Of a DNA stretch of 57,430 bases, positions 42,078 through 51,888 are shown in pieces. Position numbers and translations under genes: made by a program. The stretch is from Thiomicrorhabdus sp. (lineage in GTDB: Bacteria > Pseudomonadota > Gammaproteobacteria > Thiomicrospirales > Thiomicrospiraceae). The stretch is from the NCBI GenBank assembly GCA_015487495.1, contig WFPP01000046.1, positions 1 through 57,430 of the forward strand, written 5' to 3'. A model generated the notes under the pieces. The model saw only the letters and a list, made by a program, of their open reading frames with translations. It did no database searches and was not told where the DNA came from. Position 1 is the first letter of the stretch. The number at the start of each line of letters is the position of its first letter.

Positions 42078-42230
42078 TTTTTATCTCTTTATTTACACGA
42101 AAAAACCTTTACACAATATTTGTAAAAAAACGCGATGCCATTAATCACGAGTTATTTACAGCTTTTGCTAACGAAAAACAGGAAGCATTTTAGTCGCAAT
42201 GATATCGTACAAAGGTCTCCAGATACTATT

Positions 42231-42247
42231 TGGCACTTATTGTGCCA
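42231..42247. promoter_or_regulatory. Palindrome TGGCAC-TTATT-GTGCCA between divergent ribH and an APC permease
   Basis: Perfect 6-bp arms; could be an operator or a sigma54-like element on either strand. Confidence 0.4.
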
Positions 42248-42366
42248 TATTTTCACTTTAAACGTAGATTTTTAATCAACCCTTCTCTTGACAACCTATA
42301 ACTTCCAAAAAGAGCTTCAACATCGTTTAAAATGGACTCTTCATTTAAAAAAAACCATTCACATTT

Positions 42367-43665
42367 ATGAATCAAAACAACAGAAGCATTGGAGTATTTG
42401 GCGCCATTTCCATCGGAATTGGGGGCATGGTAGGGGGGGGAATTTTTGCTGTCTTGGGTGAAGCCGTTTCATTGGCACACGGAGCAACAGCACTTGCCTT
42501 TTTCTTTGCTGGCATTGTTGCCCTGTTAACGGCCTACTCTTATACCAAACTTTCAGTCACGTATCAAAATCGTGGTGGCACCATTGTCTTTATTGACCGT
42601 GCATTTGGCCACAACTTACTTTCAGGTTCAGCCAACTTAATGCTTTGGCTCAGTTATTTGGTCACCATATCACTGTATGCTGTTGCGTTTGCATCCTATG
42701 CCCAAACTTTTTTTAGTCACGATAATGCATGGCTTAAACACCTCTTAATCAGCGTAGCCATTTTATTACCCCTTGCAATTAACTTAATCAGCGCCTCGTT
42801 TGTCAGCCGTTCCGAAACCTTGTTTGTAATTCTCAAACTTTTAATACTGCTTTTTATTATTGTCACCAGTGCCTTTTATGTTGATACAGAACGACTTTCT
42901 CCCTCTCAATGGGGTAGCGGGTTTTCAATTCTGGTGGCAGGAATGATTATTTTTGTTGCCTATGAAGGGTTTGAACTTATTGCCAATGCCGCAGAAGATG
43001 TAAAGCATCCCAAAACCACCCTGCCCAGAGCTTTTTATGGTTCTGTTATTTTGGTCATCATCCTATACATTTTAATTGCCATTATTACCACTGGCACGGT
43101 ATCCGAAAGCCAACTGCTAACCGCCAAAGATTATGCGCTGGCCGTTGCTGCCGAGCCCGCCTTGGGAAAAGTAGGCTTTACCATTGTTGCCATTGCAGCG
43201 TTACTGGCCACATTTTCTGCAATTAATGCCACCATTTATGGCAATGCACGTTTAGGCTATGCACTGGCAAAAGAAGGCGAGTTACCTCAAAAACTGGCGC
43301 AACAAAATCATCGCCACATTCCAACCATTGATGTTTGGATCACAGCAGGATTAAGCCTGACCCTTGCCAACTTAATTGATTTAACCGAAATTGCCATTAT
43401 AGGCAGCGCCAGTTTTTTACTCATTTTTTTCATTATTAACCTCGGCGCTTATAAACTCCACGCCACCATTCAAGGCAATCCATACCTGCTTTTCGTTGCT
43501 TGCCTCATCAGTGGCATGGCACTTGTCACGCTACTCTCACACACCTATATGACGAACCCACGTGCCATTTTTATCTTTATAATTTTTATCACCATCTCCA
43601 TTGGCTTCGAGTTTTTATACGGAAAACGCATCCGCAAACAGATGTTTAACCGACCTTATAAATAA
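42367..43665 (+). CDS. APC-superfamily amino acid/polyamine permease
   Basis: GAISIGIGGMVGGGIFAVLGEAV; about 12 hydrophobic segments; FVAYEGFELIANAAEDVKHPKTTLPRAF. Confidence 0.92.
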   Translation: MNQNNRSIGVFGAISIGIGGMVGGGIFAVLGEAVSLAHGATALAFFFAGIVALLTAYSYTKLSVTYQNRGGTIVFIDRAFGHNLLSGSANLMLWLSYLVTISLYAVAFASYAQTFFSHDNAWLKHLLISVAILLPLAINLISASFVSRSETLFVILKLLILLFIIVTSAFYVDTERLSPSQWGSGFSILVAGMIIFVAYEGFELIANAAEDVKHPKTTLPRAFYGSVILVIILYILIAIITTGTVSESQLLTAKDYALAVAAEPALGKVGFTIVAIAALLATFSAINATIYGNARLGYALAKEGELPQKLAQQNHRHIPTIDVWITAGLSLTLANLIDLTEIAIIGSASFLLIFFIINLGAYKLHATIQGNPYLLFVACLISGMALVTLLSHTYMTNPRAIFIFIIFITISIGFEFLYGKRIRKQMFNRPYK

Positions 43666-43856
43666 CATTATTTTTAAAAAAATTACAAAAACTTGCATGC
43701 CATTGCCAATCAAAGTAGCATGAAACTCAAACCTTTACAAAGACTTACACTGTTTTTCCACATTTCTATATAAAAATTGGAGAAAAATAAATAATATCAC
43801 CATACCCTTCGATTTGTGGAACCCAAACTCTCTTATGAATCAGCCCGTCTCATTAA

Positions 43857-43979
43857 GGAACCTCTGAATAAGTCGCTTAATTTCTGGCAACGCCATTTTA
43901 TTCGCATCAAGGCAAATGAATGAAGCCATGTCTAAGCATTTAACGCCGAGGCGAATAAAATGGCTAAGCCCCGTAGGGT
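43857..43979. mobile_element. Truncated copy of the MITE-like element at 32914-33174
   Basis: GGAACCTCTGAATAAGTCGCTTAATTTCTGGCAACGCCATTTTATTCGCATCAAGGCAAATGA... near-identical to copy 1, with a small internal deletion and no right half. Confidence 0.85.
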
Positions 43980-45094
43980 TACCCTTTTTTAGGCACAACA
44001 TCTGAAATTTCCAATCCAAACCCACTTAACCCGTTCATTTTTGCGGACGACCCAATTACTTTTAATTGTGTTAAGCCTAAATCAGAAAGAATTTGTGCAC
44101 CCAAACCAAATGTTTTAATGTCATCTTCGGGGGTCATATCAGGGGCATGAATGCCAAGGTCCTTCATTTGAAAAGACTGAATTTTATCCAGCAATTCGGT
44201 CGCTTCTTCATGTTTTCGTAGCACCACAATAACCCCTGCGCCCTCTTCCGTAATTTGCTTCATGGCTGAGCGTAACGACCAGCCACATTCAGCGCGACTT
44301 GAAGCAAATGCATCACACAAGGTATCCAGCATATGCACCCGAACCAATATCGGTTCATCGTTTTTCAGCACTCCAAACACCAAGGCAAAATGAGCCTTAT
44401 GCTCCAACACATCTTGATAACCAATTAATTTAAACTCACCAAATTCCGTTGGCAGTTTACACTCCGAAACACGTTCAATGGTTTTTTCATTTTGCAAACG
44501 ATACTCAATTAAATCGGCAATGGTGCCCATTTTAATATTATGCTCTTTTGCATAATTTTCAAGATCCTCTCGACGCGCCATTGAACCATCTTCATTCATA
44601 ATTTCCACAATCACCGAAGAAGGTTCCAACCCTGCCAAACGTGCCAAATCACACCCTGCTTCGGTATGGCCTGCTCGTGTTAGCACTCCTCCTGGTTGCG
44701 CCATCAGTGGAAAAATATGCCCAGGGGTAACAATGTCTGCTGGTCCAGCATCCGAAGCCACAGCTGCCCTGACTGTTACAGCCCGGTCGGCAGCAGAAAT
44801 ACCCGTTGTCACCCCCTCCGCGGCCTCAATAGAAACGGTAAACGGCGTACCATGCGGGTCAGAGTTATCTTTCACCATTAAGGGCAAATGCAGTTGGTTA
44901 CAACGCTCTCGTGTCAAGGTTAAACAAATTAACCCTCGACCATATCGCGCCATAAAGTTAATGTCTTCAGCGGTGACCAATGAAGAAGGAATCAATAAAT
45001 CCCCTTCATTCTCTCGGTCTTCATCGTCCATCAAAATGACCATTTTACCTTGCTTGTAATCTTCAATCAGTTCTTCAATGGTATTTAACTGCAT
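43979..45094 (-). CDS. ribB: 3,4-dihydroxy-2-butanone-4-phosphate synthase with degenerate GTP cyclohydrolase II-like domain (RibBX-type)
   Basis: Intact RibB motifs (DDEDRENEGDL, RAGHTEAGCDLARLAG); in the GCHII-like domain VRVHMLDTLCDAFASSRAECGW lacks two of three Zn-ligand cysteines. Confidence 0.9.
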   Translation of the reverse strand: MQLNTIEELIEDYKQGKMVILMDDEDRENEGDLLIPSSLVTAEDINFMARYGRGLICLTLTRERCNQLHLPLMVKDNSDPHGTPFTVSIEAAEGVTTGISAADRAVTVRAAVASDAGPADIVTPGHIFPLMAQPGGVLTRAGHTEAGCDLARLAGLEPSSVIVEIMNEDGSMARREDLENYAKEHNIKMGTIADLIEYRLQNEKTIERVSECKLPTEFGEFKLIGYQDVLEHKAHFALVFGVLKNDEPILVRVHMLDTLCDAFASSRAECGWSLRSAMKQITEEGAGVIVVLRKHEEATELLDKIQSFQMKDLGIHAPDMTPEDDIKTFGLGAQILSDLGLTQLKVIGSSAKMNGLSGFGLEISDVVPKKG

Positions 45095-45096
45095 GG

Positions 45097-45747
45097 TTAT
45101 TTAAATCCGTTTTCTGCTAAAAATTGTGAGGTAACAGGCATGGCATCATCGGCTTGTGGCGCAGTCATCATGCGCTCCAAATAACGCGCCAACAAGTCCA
45201 CTTCCAAATTTACCCGAGTGCCTTTTTTAAAAGTTTTAATGGTGGTTTCCTGACGGGTATGTGGCACGATATTGACATCAAACAAACTGCCATTCACCTG
45301 ATTCACTGTTAAACTAATGCCATTAATGCAAATCGACCCTTTAGAGGCAATGTATTTGGCCAAACTCAAGGGTGCTTCAATTTCATAACGCCATGAACGC
45401 CCATCTTGGATAATGCGCTTAACATCACCCACGCCATCCACATGACCACTGACCAAATGTCCACCCAAACGGTCTTGCAAACGCAGGGCTTTTTCCAAAT
45501 TCACTTCTGTCCCTACGTTCCACTCATTCGCTGTGGTGACATTTAAGGTTTCTACCGAAACATCGGCCACATAGCCATCTGTATTTAGGGCAATGACCGT
45601 TAAACAAATGCCATTCGCTGCAATGCTGTCTCCAATCTCGACCTCTGACAAATCCATCTTGCCTGTGTAGATGGTGACCTTCCAGTCCCCTTCTTTGGGT
45701 TCAATTTTTTGAATCGTACCTGTTGCCTCAATAATTCCTGTAAACAT
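45097..45747 (-). CDS. ribE: Riboflavin synthase alpha subunit
   Basis: MFTGIIEATGTI; DSIAANGICLTV; HLVSGHVDGVG. Confidence 0.96.
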   Translation of the reverse strand: MFTGIIEATGTIQKIEPKEGDWKVTIYTGKMDLSEVEIGDSIAANGICLTVIALNTDGYVADVSVETLNVTTANEWNVGTEVNLEKALRLQDRLGGHLVSGHVDGVGDVKRIIQDGRSWRYEIEAPLSLAKYIASKGSICINGISLTVNQVNGSLFDVNIVPHTRQETTIKTFKKGTRVNLEVDLLARYLERMMTAPQADDAMPVTSQFLAENGFK

Positions 45748-45769
45748 CTTTTACCTTTGGCACCTTAAT

Positions 45770-46948
45770 TTAAAGCCTTTTTGCCTTTTTAATAATAGGC
45801 TTTAAAATTAATCGAATATCGCCACCCAATACCTCTACAGAATCCATCGTTAACTGACACTTGTCAGCCATTGAATGAATATTTGGCAAGTGAAACATGG
45901 GTTTGGCTTTATCTCCTAATAAACATGGAGCAATAAACGCATGCAATTCGTCTACCAGACCTTCTTCTAAAAAAGCACCCGCCACCATTGCGCCCGACTC
46001 AACCATGACAGTATTGATGTGTGCCTCTTTGGCTAAATACTGTAAAACTGAAGGCAAATCCAGACGATTGGCCTGGCATGAAACGCCAATAACATCACAA
46101 TTTAATTCACGAAATTTAGCCACTCGCTCCCGTTGATGCCTCAAGGTAATGCTTGAGGTAATCACTAATGTGCGCCCCTCTAACTGCAACATTTTAGCCT
46201 TTGATGGCATTTGCAACATCGGATCTAAAACCACTCTTAAAGGTTGACTGCCAGAGGATGATGTCCCATCCAAATTCATCTCTAATCGTATTTTTTCTGA
46301 CAATCGCACGGTTAAACTCGGATCATCAGCCAACACCGTTCCAATGCCCGTCACAATCGCACCACATTGTGCACGTAGCTTATGAACTTCAATACGAGAC
46401 TCTTTTCCCGTAATCCACTGGCTTTCACCGTTCGCCATTGCGATACGGCCATCCAAACTGCTGGCTATTTTTAAAAAAACGTATGGCAGCCCTTGTTCCA
46501 TTCGACGAATAAATCCTTTATTTAATATACGTGCTTGCTTTTCCAACAAGCCAACGCTCACGCCAATACCAGCCTGCTCTAATGCCTGAACCCCTTTTCC
46601 TGCAACCAATGGATTAGGGTCTAGCATAGCAATATACACTTTTTTTACCCCCCCCTCTATTAAAGCATTAGCGCAAGGAGAGGTTCGACCATGATGTGAA
46701 CACGGCTCTAACGTCACGTAAGCAACCGAACCTGCGGCCTGTTCACCTGCCTCCATCAATGCATAACGCTCCGCATGAGGCTGCCCCGCTTTACGGTGCC
46801 ACCCTGTGCCAACCACGTTTCCCTCTTTGACTAAAACACATCCTACAGCAGGATTGGGTCGAGTAGAGAAACGTCCTTTTTGAGCTAAGGATAACGCCTG
46901 AGACATATACGCCACATCAAGGGGGGGGAAATTTTTTTGCTCAAGCAT
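45770..46948 (-). CDS. ribD: Bifunctional riboflavin deaminase/reductase RibD
   Basis: MSQALSLAQKGRFSTRPNPAVGCVLV; HAERYAL; TLEPCSHHGRTSPCANALIE. Confidence 0.96.
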   Translation of the reverse strand: MLEQKNFPPLDVAYMSQALSLAQKGRFSTRPNPAVGCVLVKEGNVVGTGWHRKAGQPHAERYALMEAGEQAAGSVAYVTLEPCSHHGRTSPCANALIEGGVKKVYIAMLDPNPLVAGKGVQALEQAGIGVSVGLLEKQARILNKGFIRRMEQGLPYVFLKIASSLDGRIAMANGESQWITGKESRIEVHKLRAQCGAIVTGIGTVLADDPSLTVRLSEKIRLEMNLDGTSSSGSQPLRVVLDPMLQMPSKAKMLQLEGRTLVITSSITLRHQRERVAKFRELNCDVIGVSCQANRLDLPSVLQYLAKEAHINTVMVESGAMVAGAFLEEGLVDELHAFIAPCLLGDKAKPMFHLPNIHSMADKCQLTMDSVEVLGGDIRLILKPIIKKAKRL

Positions 46949-46975
46949 ATCTAACCATTTTTCAAAAACTGGCGT

Positions 46976-47443
46976 TTAACTTTTGGCCGTTGTCGCTTGC
47001 ACCAGCTTTTCAACTTCTTCGCGAAACGCATTGACATCTTGAAATGAGCGGTACACAGAAGCAAAACGAACATAAGCAACCTGATCCAAATCACGCAAAG
47101 CGTCCATAACCCACTCGCCCAATACCTGGGAAGAAATTTCCCTCACCCCCTCTGTCATTAAGCGTTTTGTAATTTGGTTCGCCACTCGATCAATTTCATC
47201 GCTTTCCACTGGACGCTTCTCAAGTGCTTTAATTAACCCCCTACGAATTTTAGCTTCTTCAAAACGCTCTCGGTTACCATCACTTTTAATCACTCTGGGC
47301 AAAGACAATTCAGCTGTTTCATAAGTGGTATAACGCTCACCGCATTTTACACACTCTCTACGACGCCGAACTTGAATCCCTTCCGTAGCCAAACGTGAAT
47401 CAACCACCTTGGTTTCTGGCGCATTACAAAATGGACAATGCAT
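46976..47443 (-). CDS. nrdR: Transcriptional repressor NrdR
   Basis: [17 protein letters not shown]...[20 protein letters not shown]. Confidence 0.97.
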   Translation of the reverse strand: MHCPFCNAPETKVVDSRLATEGIQVRRRRECVKCGERYTTYETAELSLPRVIKSDGNRERFEEAKIRRGLIKALEKRPVESDEIDRVANQITKRLMTEGVREISSQVLGEWVMDALRDLDQVAYVRFASVYRSFQDVNAFREEVEKLVQATTAKS

Positions 47444-47694
47444 AATTCTCCCCCCCCTTATTCACACATGCTCTAAAGACACAAAAACCACCCTAGGGCA
47501 CCATCTGAAAATAAAAAATTCAACGGTAAAACACTCCTTTTTAAGGCAGAAGTTTAGTTCATTCCTGTTTAAAATAGCCACGCTATTCATTTTAATAAAC
47601 TAAAAATCTACCTTAAAAATGGGGTTCTCTCGTTACGATTTCTATTCTCAAACAGACTCCCCGATAGGTGGTTTTTTTTATGCTCACCTGTTTT

Positions 47695-48966
47695 CTATTT
47701 ATAAACCGGCTTATCCGCACACAGTTTGGTCACCTTTTGACATACCTCTGCTACAACATTCGCATCCCAGCTCTCCGTTGACTGGTCACAGGCATCAATA
47801 ATGTCACACATCCATGAGGCCAAATTGACACAATCTTCTTCCGTAAATCCACGTGTGGTGGCCGCAGCCGTTCCGACCCGAATACCACTGGTCACAAAGG
47901 GGGACATCGGATCATTTGGTACGGCGTTTTTATTGATGGTAATGTGTGCGGCATCCAAAGCAGCATCCACCAGCTTGCCTGTTAAACCTTTTTTAATCAA
48001 GCTCACTAGGAACAAGTGATTTTCTGTCCCGCCTGACACCACATCACAGCCGCGCTCCATAAAGACCGTTGCCATCGCTTTCGCATTTTTAATGACATTT
48101 TGACAGTATGCTTTCCACTCTGGCTCTAAACACTCTTTAAATGAAATCGCTTTTGCCGCCATAACATGCACCAATGGCCCACCTTGCCCACCTGGAAAAA
48201 TAGCTGAATTCAATTTCTTTTCAAGGTCCGGATTAGACTTAGACAAAATCAATCCACCACGAGGACCACGTAATGTTTTATGCGTTGTGGTAGTCACAAC
48301 GTGTGCAAATGGCACTGGATTTGGGTATTCTCCCCCCGCAATCAATCCAGCTACATGCGCCATATCAACAAATAAATAGGCACCAACAGAATCGGCAATT
48401 TCACGGAAACGCGCCCAATCAATCACTTGAGAGTAAGCAGAGAAACCCGCCACAATCATTTTAGGCTGATGTTCATTAGCCAGCGCCTGCACTTCATCGT
48501 AATCAATTTGACCTGAAACCGGGTCAATACCGTACTGAACCGCATTATAAATTTTACCTGAAAAACTCACATGCGAGCCATGTGTTAAATGCCCACCATG
48601 TGCAAGACTCATACCTAAAATCGTATCGCCCGGCTTAACCAATGCCATATAAACCGCTGCATTGGCTTGAGAGCCAGAGTGTGGCTGTACATTGGCGTAA
48701 TCCGAACCAAACAACTCTTTAGCACGGTCAATGGCGGCCTGCTCTACGACATCGGCAAATTCGCACCCCCCATAATAACGCTTGCCAGGATACCCTTCGG
48801 CGTATTTATTGGTGAAATAAGAACCTTGTGCTTCCATGACACGTGGGCTGGTATAGTTTTCGGATGCAATCAACTCAATGTGTGTTTCTTGACGCACTTC
48901 TTCATTTTTAATCGCATCGGCAATTAAATCATCATAACCAGCAATGGTCATCGATTTTGTGAACAT
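47695..48966 (-). CDS. glyA: Serine hydroxymethyltransferase
   Basis: [60 protein letters not shown]. Confidence 0.98.
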   Translation of the reverse strand: MFTKSMTIAGYDDLIADAIKNEEVRQETHIELIASENYTSPRVMEAQGSYFTNKYAEGYPGKRYYGGCEFADVVEQAAIDRAKELFGSDYANVQPHSGSQANAAVYMALVKPGDTILGMSLAHGGHLTHGSHVSFSGKIYNAVQYGIDPVSGQIDYDEVQALANEHQPKMIVAGFSAYSQVIDWARFREIADSVGAYLFVDMAHVAGLIAGGEYPNPVPFAHVVTTTTHKTLRGPRGGLILSKSNPDLEKKLNSAIFPGGQGGPLVHVMAAKAISFKECLEPEWKAYCQNVIKNAKAMATVFMERGCDVVSGGTENHLFLVSLIKKGLTGKLVDAALDAAHITINKNAVPNDPMSPFVTSGIRVGTAAATTRGFTEEDCVNLASWMCDIIDACDQSTESWDANVVAEVCQKVTKLCADKPVYK

Positions 48967-49256
48967 CTTTCAGGCTCTCCATTTCAGACAATCAATATCA
49001 AAGGCCTTTGCTCAACACAAGCAAGACCCCATAAAATTAAAAAGAAGAATTTTACCCGTTTTTAGCCAAAATAACCAATTTAAAACACCCATTAAAAGTG
49101 AATTTATCTCATATTAAATAAAAGGTTTTTCATACACAAACTGAACTTAAACTGAACTTATTTACTCCAATTCCCTTTACCCCTTTAATTGAATGGCATT
49201 TTTAGGTAAAGTGGCACTCAATTTATTTGTTTTCAACCAAAGTCAGGATACACGAC

Positions 49257-50927
49257 ATGGCACAATTTGTTTACACCATGAACCGCGTTGGAAAAGTGGT
49301 TCCCCCCAATCGCTCTATTTTAAAAGACATCTCTCTCTCTTTCTTTCCCGGGGCTAAAATTGGGGTACTCGGATTAAATGGCTCGGGTAAGTCCACCCTT
49401 TTAAAAATTATGGCTGGCATTGATACCGATATTATTGGTGAAGCTCGCCCACAACCGGGCATTAAAATTGGCTACCTGGCACAAGAACCACAACTTGATG
49501 AAACTAAAGACGTGCGTGGCAATATCGAAGAAGCCGTATCGGAAGTAACCAAAGCACTGACTGAACTGGATGCCATTTATGCTGCTTACGCTGAACCGGA
49601 TGCCGACTTTGATGCGCTGGCCAAAAAACAGGCCGAGATTGAAGACATCATTCAAGCCAAAGACGGTCATAATATTGAACGCACCCTGGAGATTGCCGCC
49701 GATGCATTACGCCTTCCACCTTGGGATGCCGATGTCAGCAAACTTTCAGGCGGCGAGCGTCGCCGTGTAGCACTGTGTAAACTGTTACTCGAAAAACCCG
49801 ATATGCTACTGCTCGACGAACCAACCAACCACTTGGATGCCGAATCCATCGCTTGGCTCGAACGCTTTTTGCTCGACTTTACGGGAACCGTGGTTGCCAT
49901 TACCCATGACCGTTATTTCCTAGACAATGCGGCACAATGGATTTTAGAGCTGGATCGTGGCGAAGGCATTCCGTATGAAGGCAACTACTCTTCCTGGCTG
50001 GAACAAAAAGAAAAACGTCTGCAACAAGAATCTAAATCCGAAGCAGCTCGCATGAAAACCATTCAAAACGAGTTGGAATGGGTACGTTCTAATGCTAAAG
50101 GACGGCACGCCAAATCCAAAGCCCGCATGGCACGCTTTGAAGAACTCAGCAGTATTGAACACCAAAAACGCAATGAAACCAATGAAATATTCATTCCAGT
50201 TGCTGAACGCTTGGGACAAAAAGTCATTGAAGTCAATCACCTTTCCAAATCCTTTGGTGACCGACTCCTGATTGACGACCTCTCCTTCAGGCTACCGCAA
50301 GGAGGCATTGTCGGCATTATTGGGGCCAACGGTGCAGGAAAATCCACTCTGTTTAAAATGCTGACAGGCCAAGAACAGCCCGATTCAGGCACCATTGAAT
50401 TTGGTGACACGGTGCAACTCTCTTTTGTTGACCAAAGCCGTGATGCCCTCAATGATAACAACAGCGTTTGGCAAGAAATATCAGGGGGGGAAGAAAATTT
50501 TATGGTTGGCAATATCGAAGTCAACTCTCGTGCCTACTGTAGCCGCTTTAACTTTAGAGGCGGCGATCAACAGAAAAAAATTGGAACCCTTTCAGGGGGA
50601 GAACGTAATCGCGTACATCTCGCCAAAACGCTAAAAAGTGGCGGAAATCTCTTGTTATTAGATGAACCCACTAATGATTTAGACGTTGAAACATTGCGGG
50701 CTCTGGAGGAAGCTTTGCTGGAGTTTGCTGGCTGTGCCGTAGTCATTTCCCATGACCGCTGGTTCCTAGATCGCATTGCCACCCACATGCTCGCATTTGA
50801 AGGCGATTCCCACGTAGAATGGTTTGAAGGAAACTTCTCCGACTACGAAGCCGATCTAAAGCGTCGCAAAGGGGCGGATGCCGCGCAACCTCATCGCATT
50901 AAATACAAACCGATTTCAAAGGATTAA
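49257..50927 (+). CDS. ettA: Energy-dependent translational throttle protein EttA (ABC-F ATPase)
   Basis: Two ABC domains (GLNGSGKSTLLK, GANGAGKSTLFK), LSGGERRRVALCKLLL and LSGGERNRVHLAKTL; MAQFVYTMNRVGKVVPP start at 49257. Confidence 0.95.
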   Translation: MAQFVYTMNRVGKVVPPNRSILKDISLSFFPGAKIGVLGLNGSGKSTLLKIMAGIDTDIIGEARPQPGIKIGYLAQEPQLDETKDVRGNIEEAVSEVTKALTELDAIYAAYAEPDADFDALAKKQAEIEDIIQAKDGHNIERTLEIAADALRLPPWDADVSKLSGGERRRVALCKLLLEKPDMLLLDEPTNHLDAESIAWLERFLLDFTGTVVAITHDRYFLDNAAQWILELDRGEGIPYEGNYSSWLEQKEKRLQQESKSEAARMKTIQNELEWVRSNAKGRHAKSKARMARFEELSSIEHQKRNETNEIFIPVAERLGQKVIEVNHLSKSFGDRLLIDDLSFRLPQGGIVGIIGANGAGKSTLFKMLTGQEQPDSGTIEFGDTVQLSFVDQSRDALNDNNSVWQEISGGEENFMVGNIEVNSRAYCSRFNFRGGDQQKKIGTLSGGERNRVHLAKTLKSGGNLLLLDEPTNDLDVETLRALEEALLEFAGCAVVISHDRWFLDRIATHMLAFEGDSHVEWFEGNFSDYEADLKRRKGADAAQPHRIKYKPISKD

Positions 50928-50929
50928 CG

Positions 50930-51838
50930 ATGACTGAATCAACCACTTCATCCCATTTGGAAGCCATTGCCAATGCCATGCCCGACCCCATTTTTGTAAT
51001 GGGAGAAGATGGCACTTATCTGGATATCATTGGCGGACAAGAACGCAGTTTATACGCAGATGGCTCCAGCTTGTTAGGCAAAACCTACCACGATGTTTTA
51101 CCTGAAGAAGTAGCAAATCGTTTTTTAAACGTCGTACAGCGTGCCATCAACAGCAACAGCCTACAAGAAATTGAATACCAACTGGCCAATAACGAAATTG
51201 AAGGCGTTAAAGAGGGCCCCAAAGGGGGACAATGGTATGAAGCACGCGTGTACCCCATTAAAGAAGGGGCTTACGATCAGCCAGCCGTTATCTGGCTTGC
51301 CATTAATATCAGCAGTCGTAAACACATGGAAGAACAACTCGAACACCTCTCCTCCAAAGACCCACTCACCGATTTATACAATCGTGATTTCTTTTTAGGA
51401 TTGGTGGACGAAGAGCTCAATAAAGCCCGACTCAATAATCAGGCTCTATCGCTAATCAAAATAAACCTCGACTGCTTTAAACGCATTACCGATGCCTACG
51501 GACACGAAGCAGGGGACAAAGCCATCTTGGCCAGTACACACGCCATTACCAGTGTAATTAACGATTTAGGCTACATTGGGCGACTCAGTTGCGATCAGTT
51601 TATGATTATGTTGCCCGAAATTAAAGCCGTTGATGCCTTTCGGATTGCCAAACTGGCACAAGAAACCATTTCAGCGCAAACCATTAAACTCGAAGACGGT
51701 GTCACCACCTGCTTAACCAGTCACGCAGGCGTAACCGAACTACGAGAGAGTAACGAAGACAGCCAAACCCTGTTTATGCGCGCCAATGAAGCCATTAAAG
51801 CGCTGGAAGGCACGCGTGAAATCACTCGGACATTATAA
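50930..51838 (+). CDS. PAS-GGDEF domain protein with degenerate GGDEF signature
   Basis: N-terminal PAS; SSKDPLTDLYNRDFF, FKRITDAYGHEAGDKAI; active-site position reads LSCDQF. Confidence 0.88.
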   Translation: MTESTTSSHLEAIANAMPDPIFVMGEDGTYLDIIGGQERSLYADGSSLLGKTYHDVLPEEVANRFLNVVQRAINSNSLQEIEYQLANNEIEGVKEGPKGGQWYEARVYPIKEGAYDQPAVIWLAINISSRKHMEEQLEHLSSKDPLTDLYNRDFFLGLVDEELNKARLNNQALSLIKINLDCFKRITDAYGHEAGDKAILASTHAITSVINDLGYIGRLSCDQFMIMLPEIKAVDAFRIAKLAQETISAQTIKLEDGVTTCLTSHAGVTELRESNEDSQTLFMRANEAIKALEGTREITRTL

Positions 51839-51888
51839 AAACGATAGAAGCGATAAAAAACACGACCCTACATTAAAAAAGCACGAAC

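Noticed and set aside
46949-47695. FMN riboswitch upstream of the rib genes or glycine riboswitch near glyA
   Set aside because: No recognisable conserved riboswitch core sequence in the leaders by eye.
47409-47801. Small ORFs 47409-47603 and 47619-47801 (+) between nrdR and glyA
   Set aside because: Short, no start context or domain, overlapping flanking genes.
49139-49160. Short tandem AACTGAACTTA duplication upstream of ettA
   Set aside because: Two short copies in AT-rich DNA, not enough to support a functional repeat.
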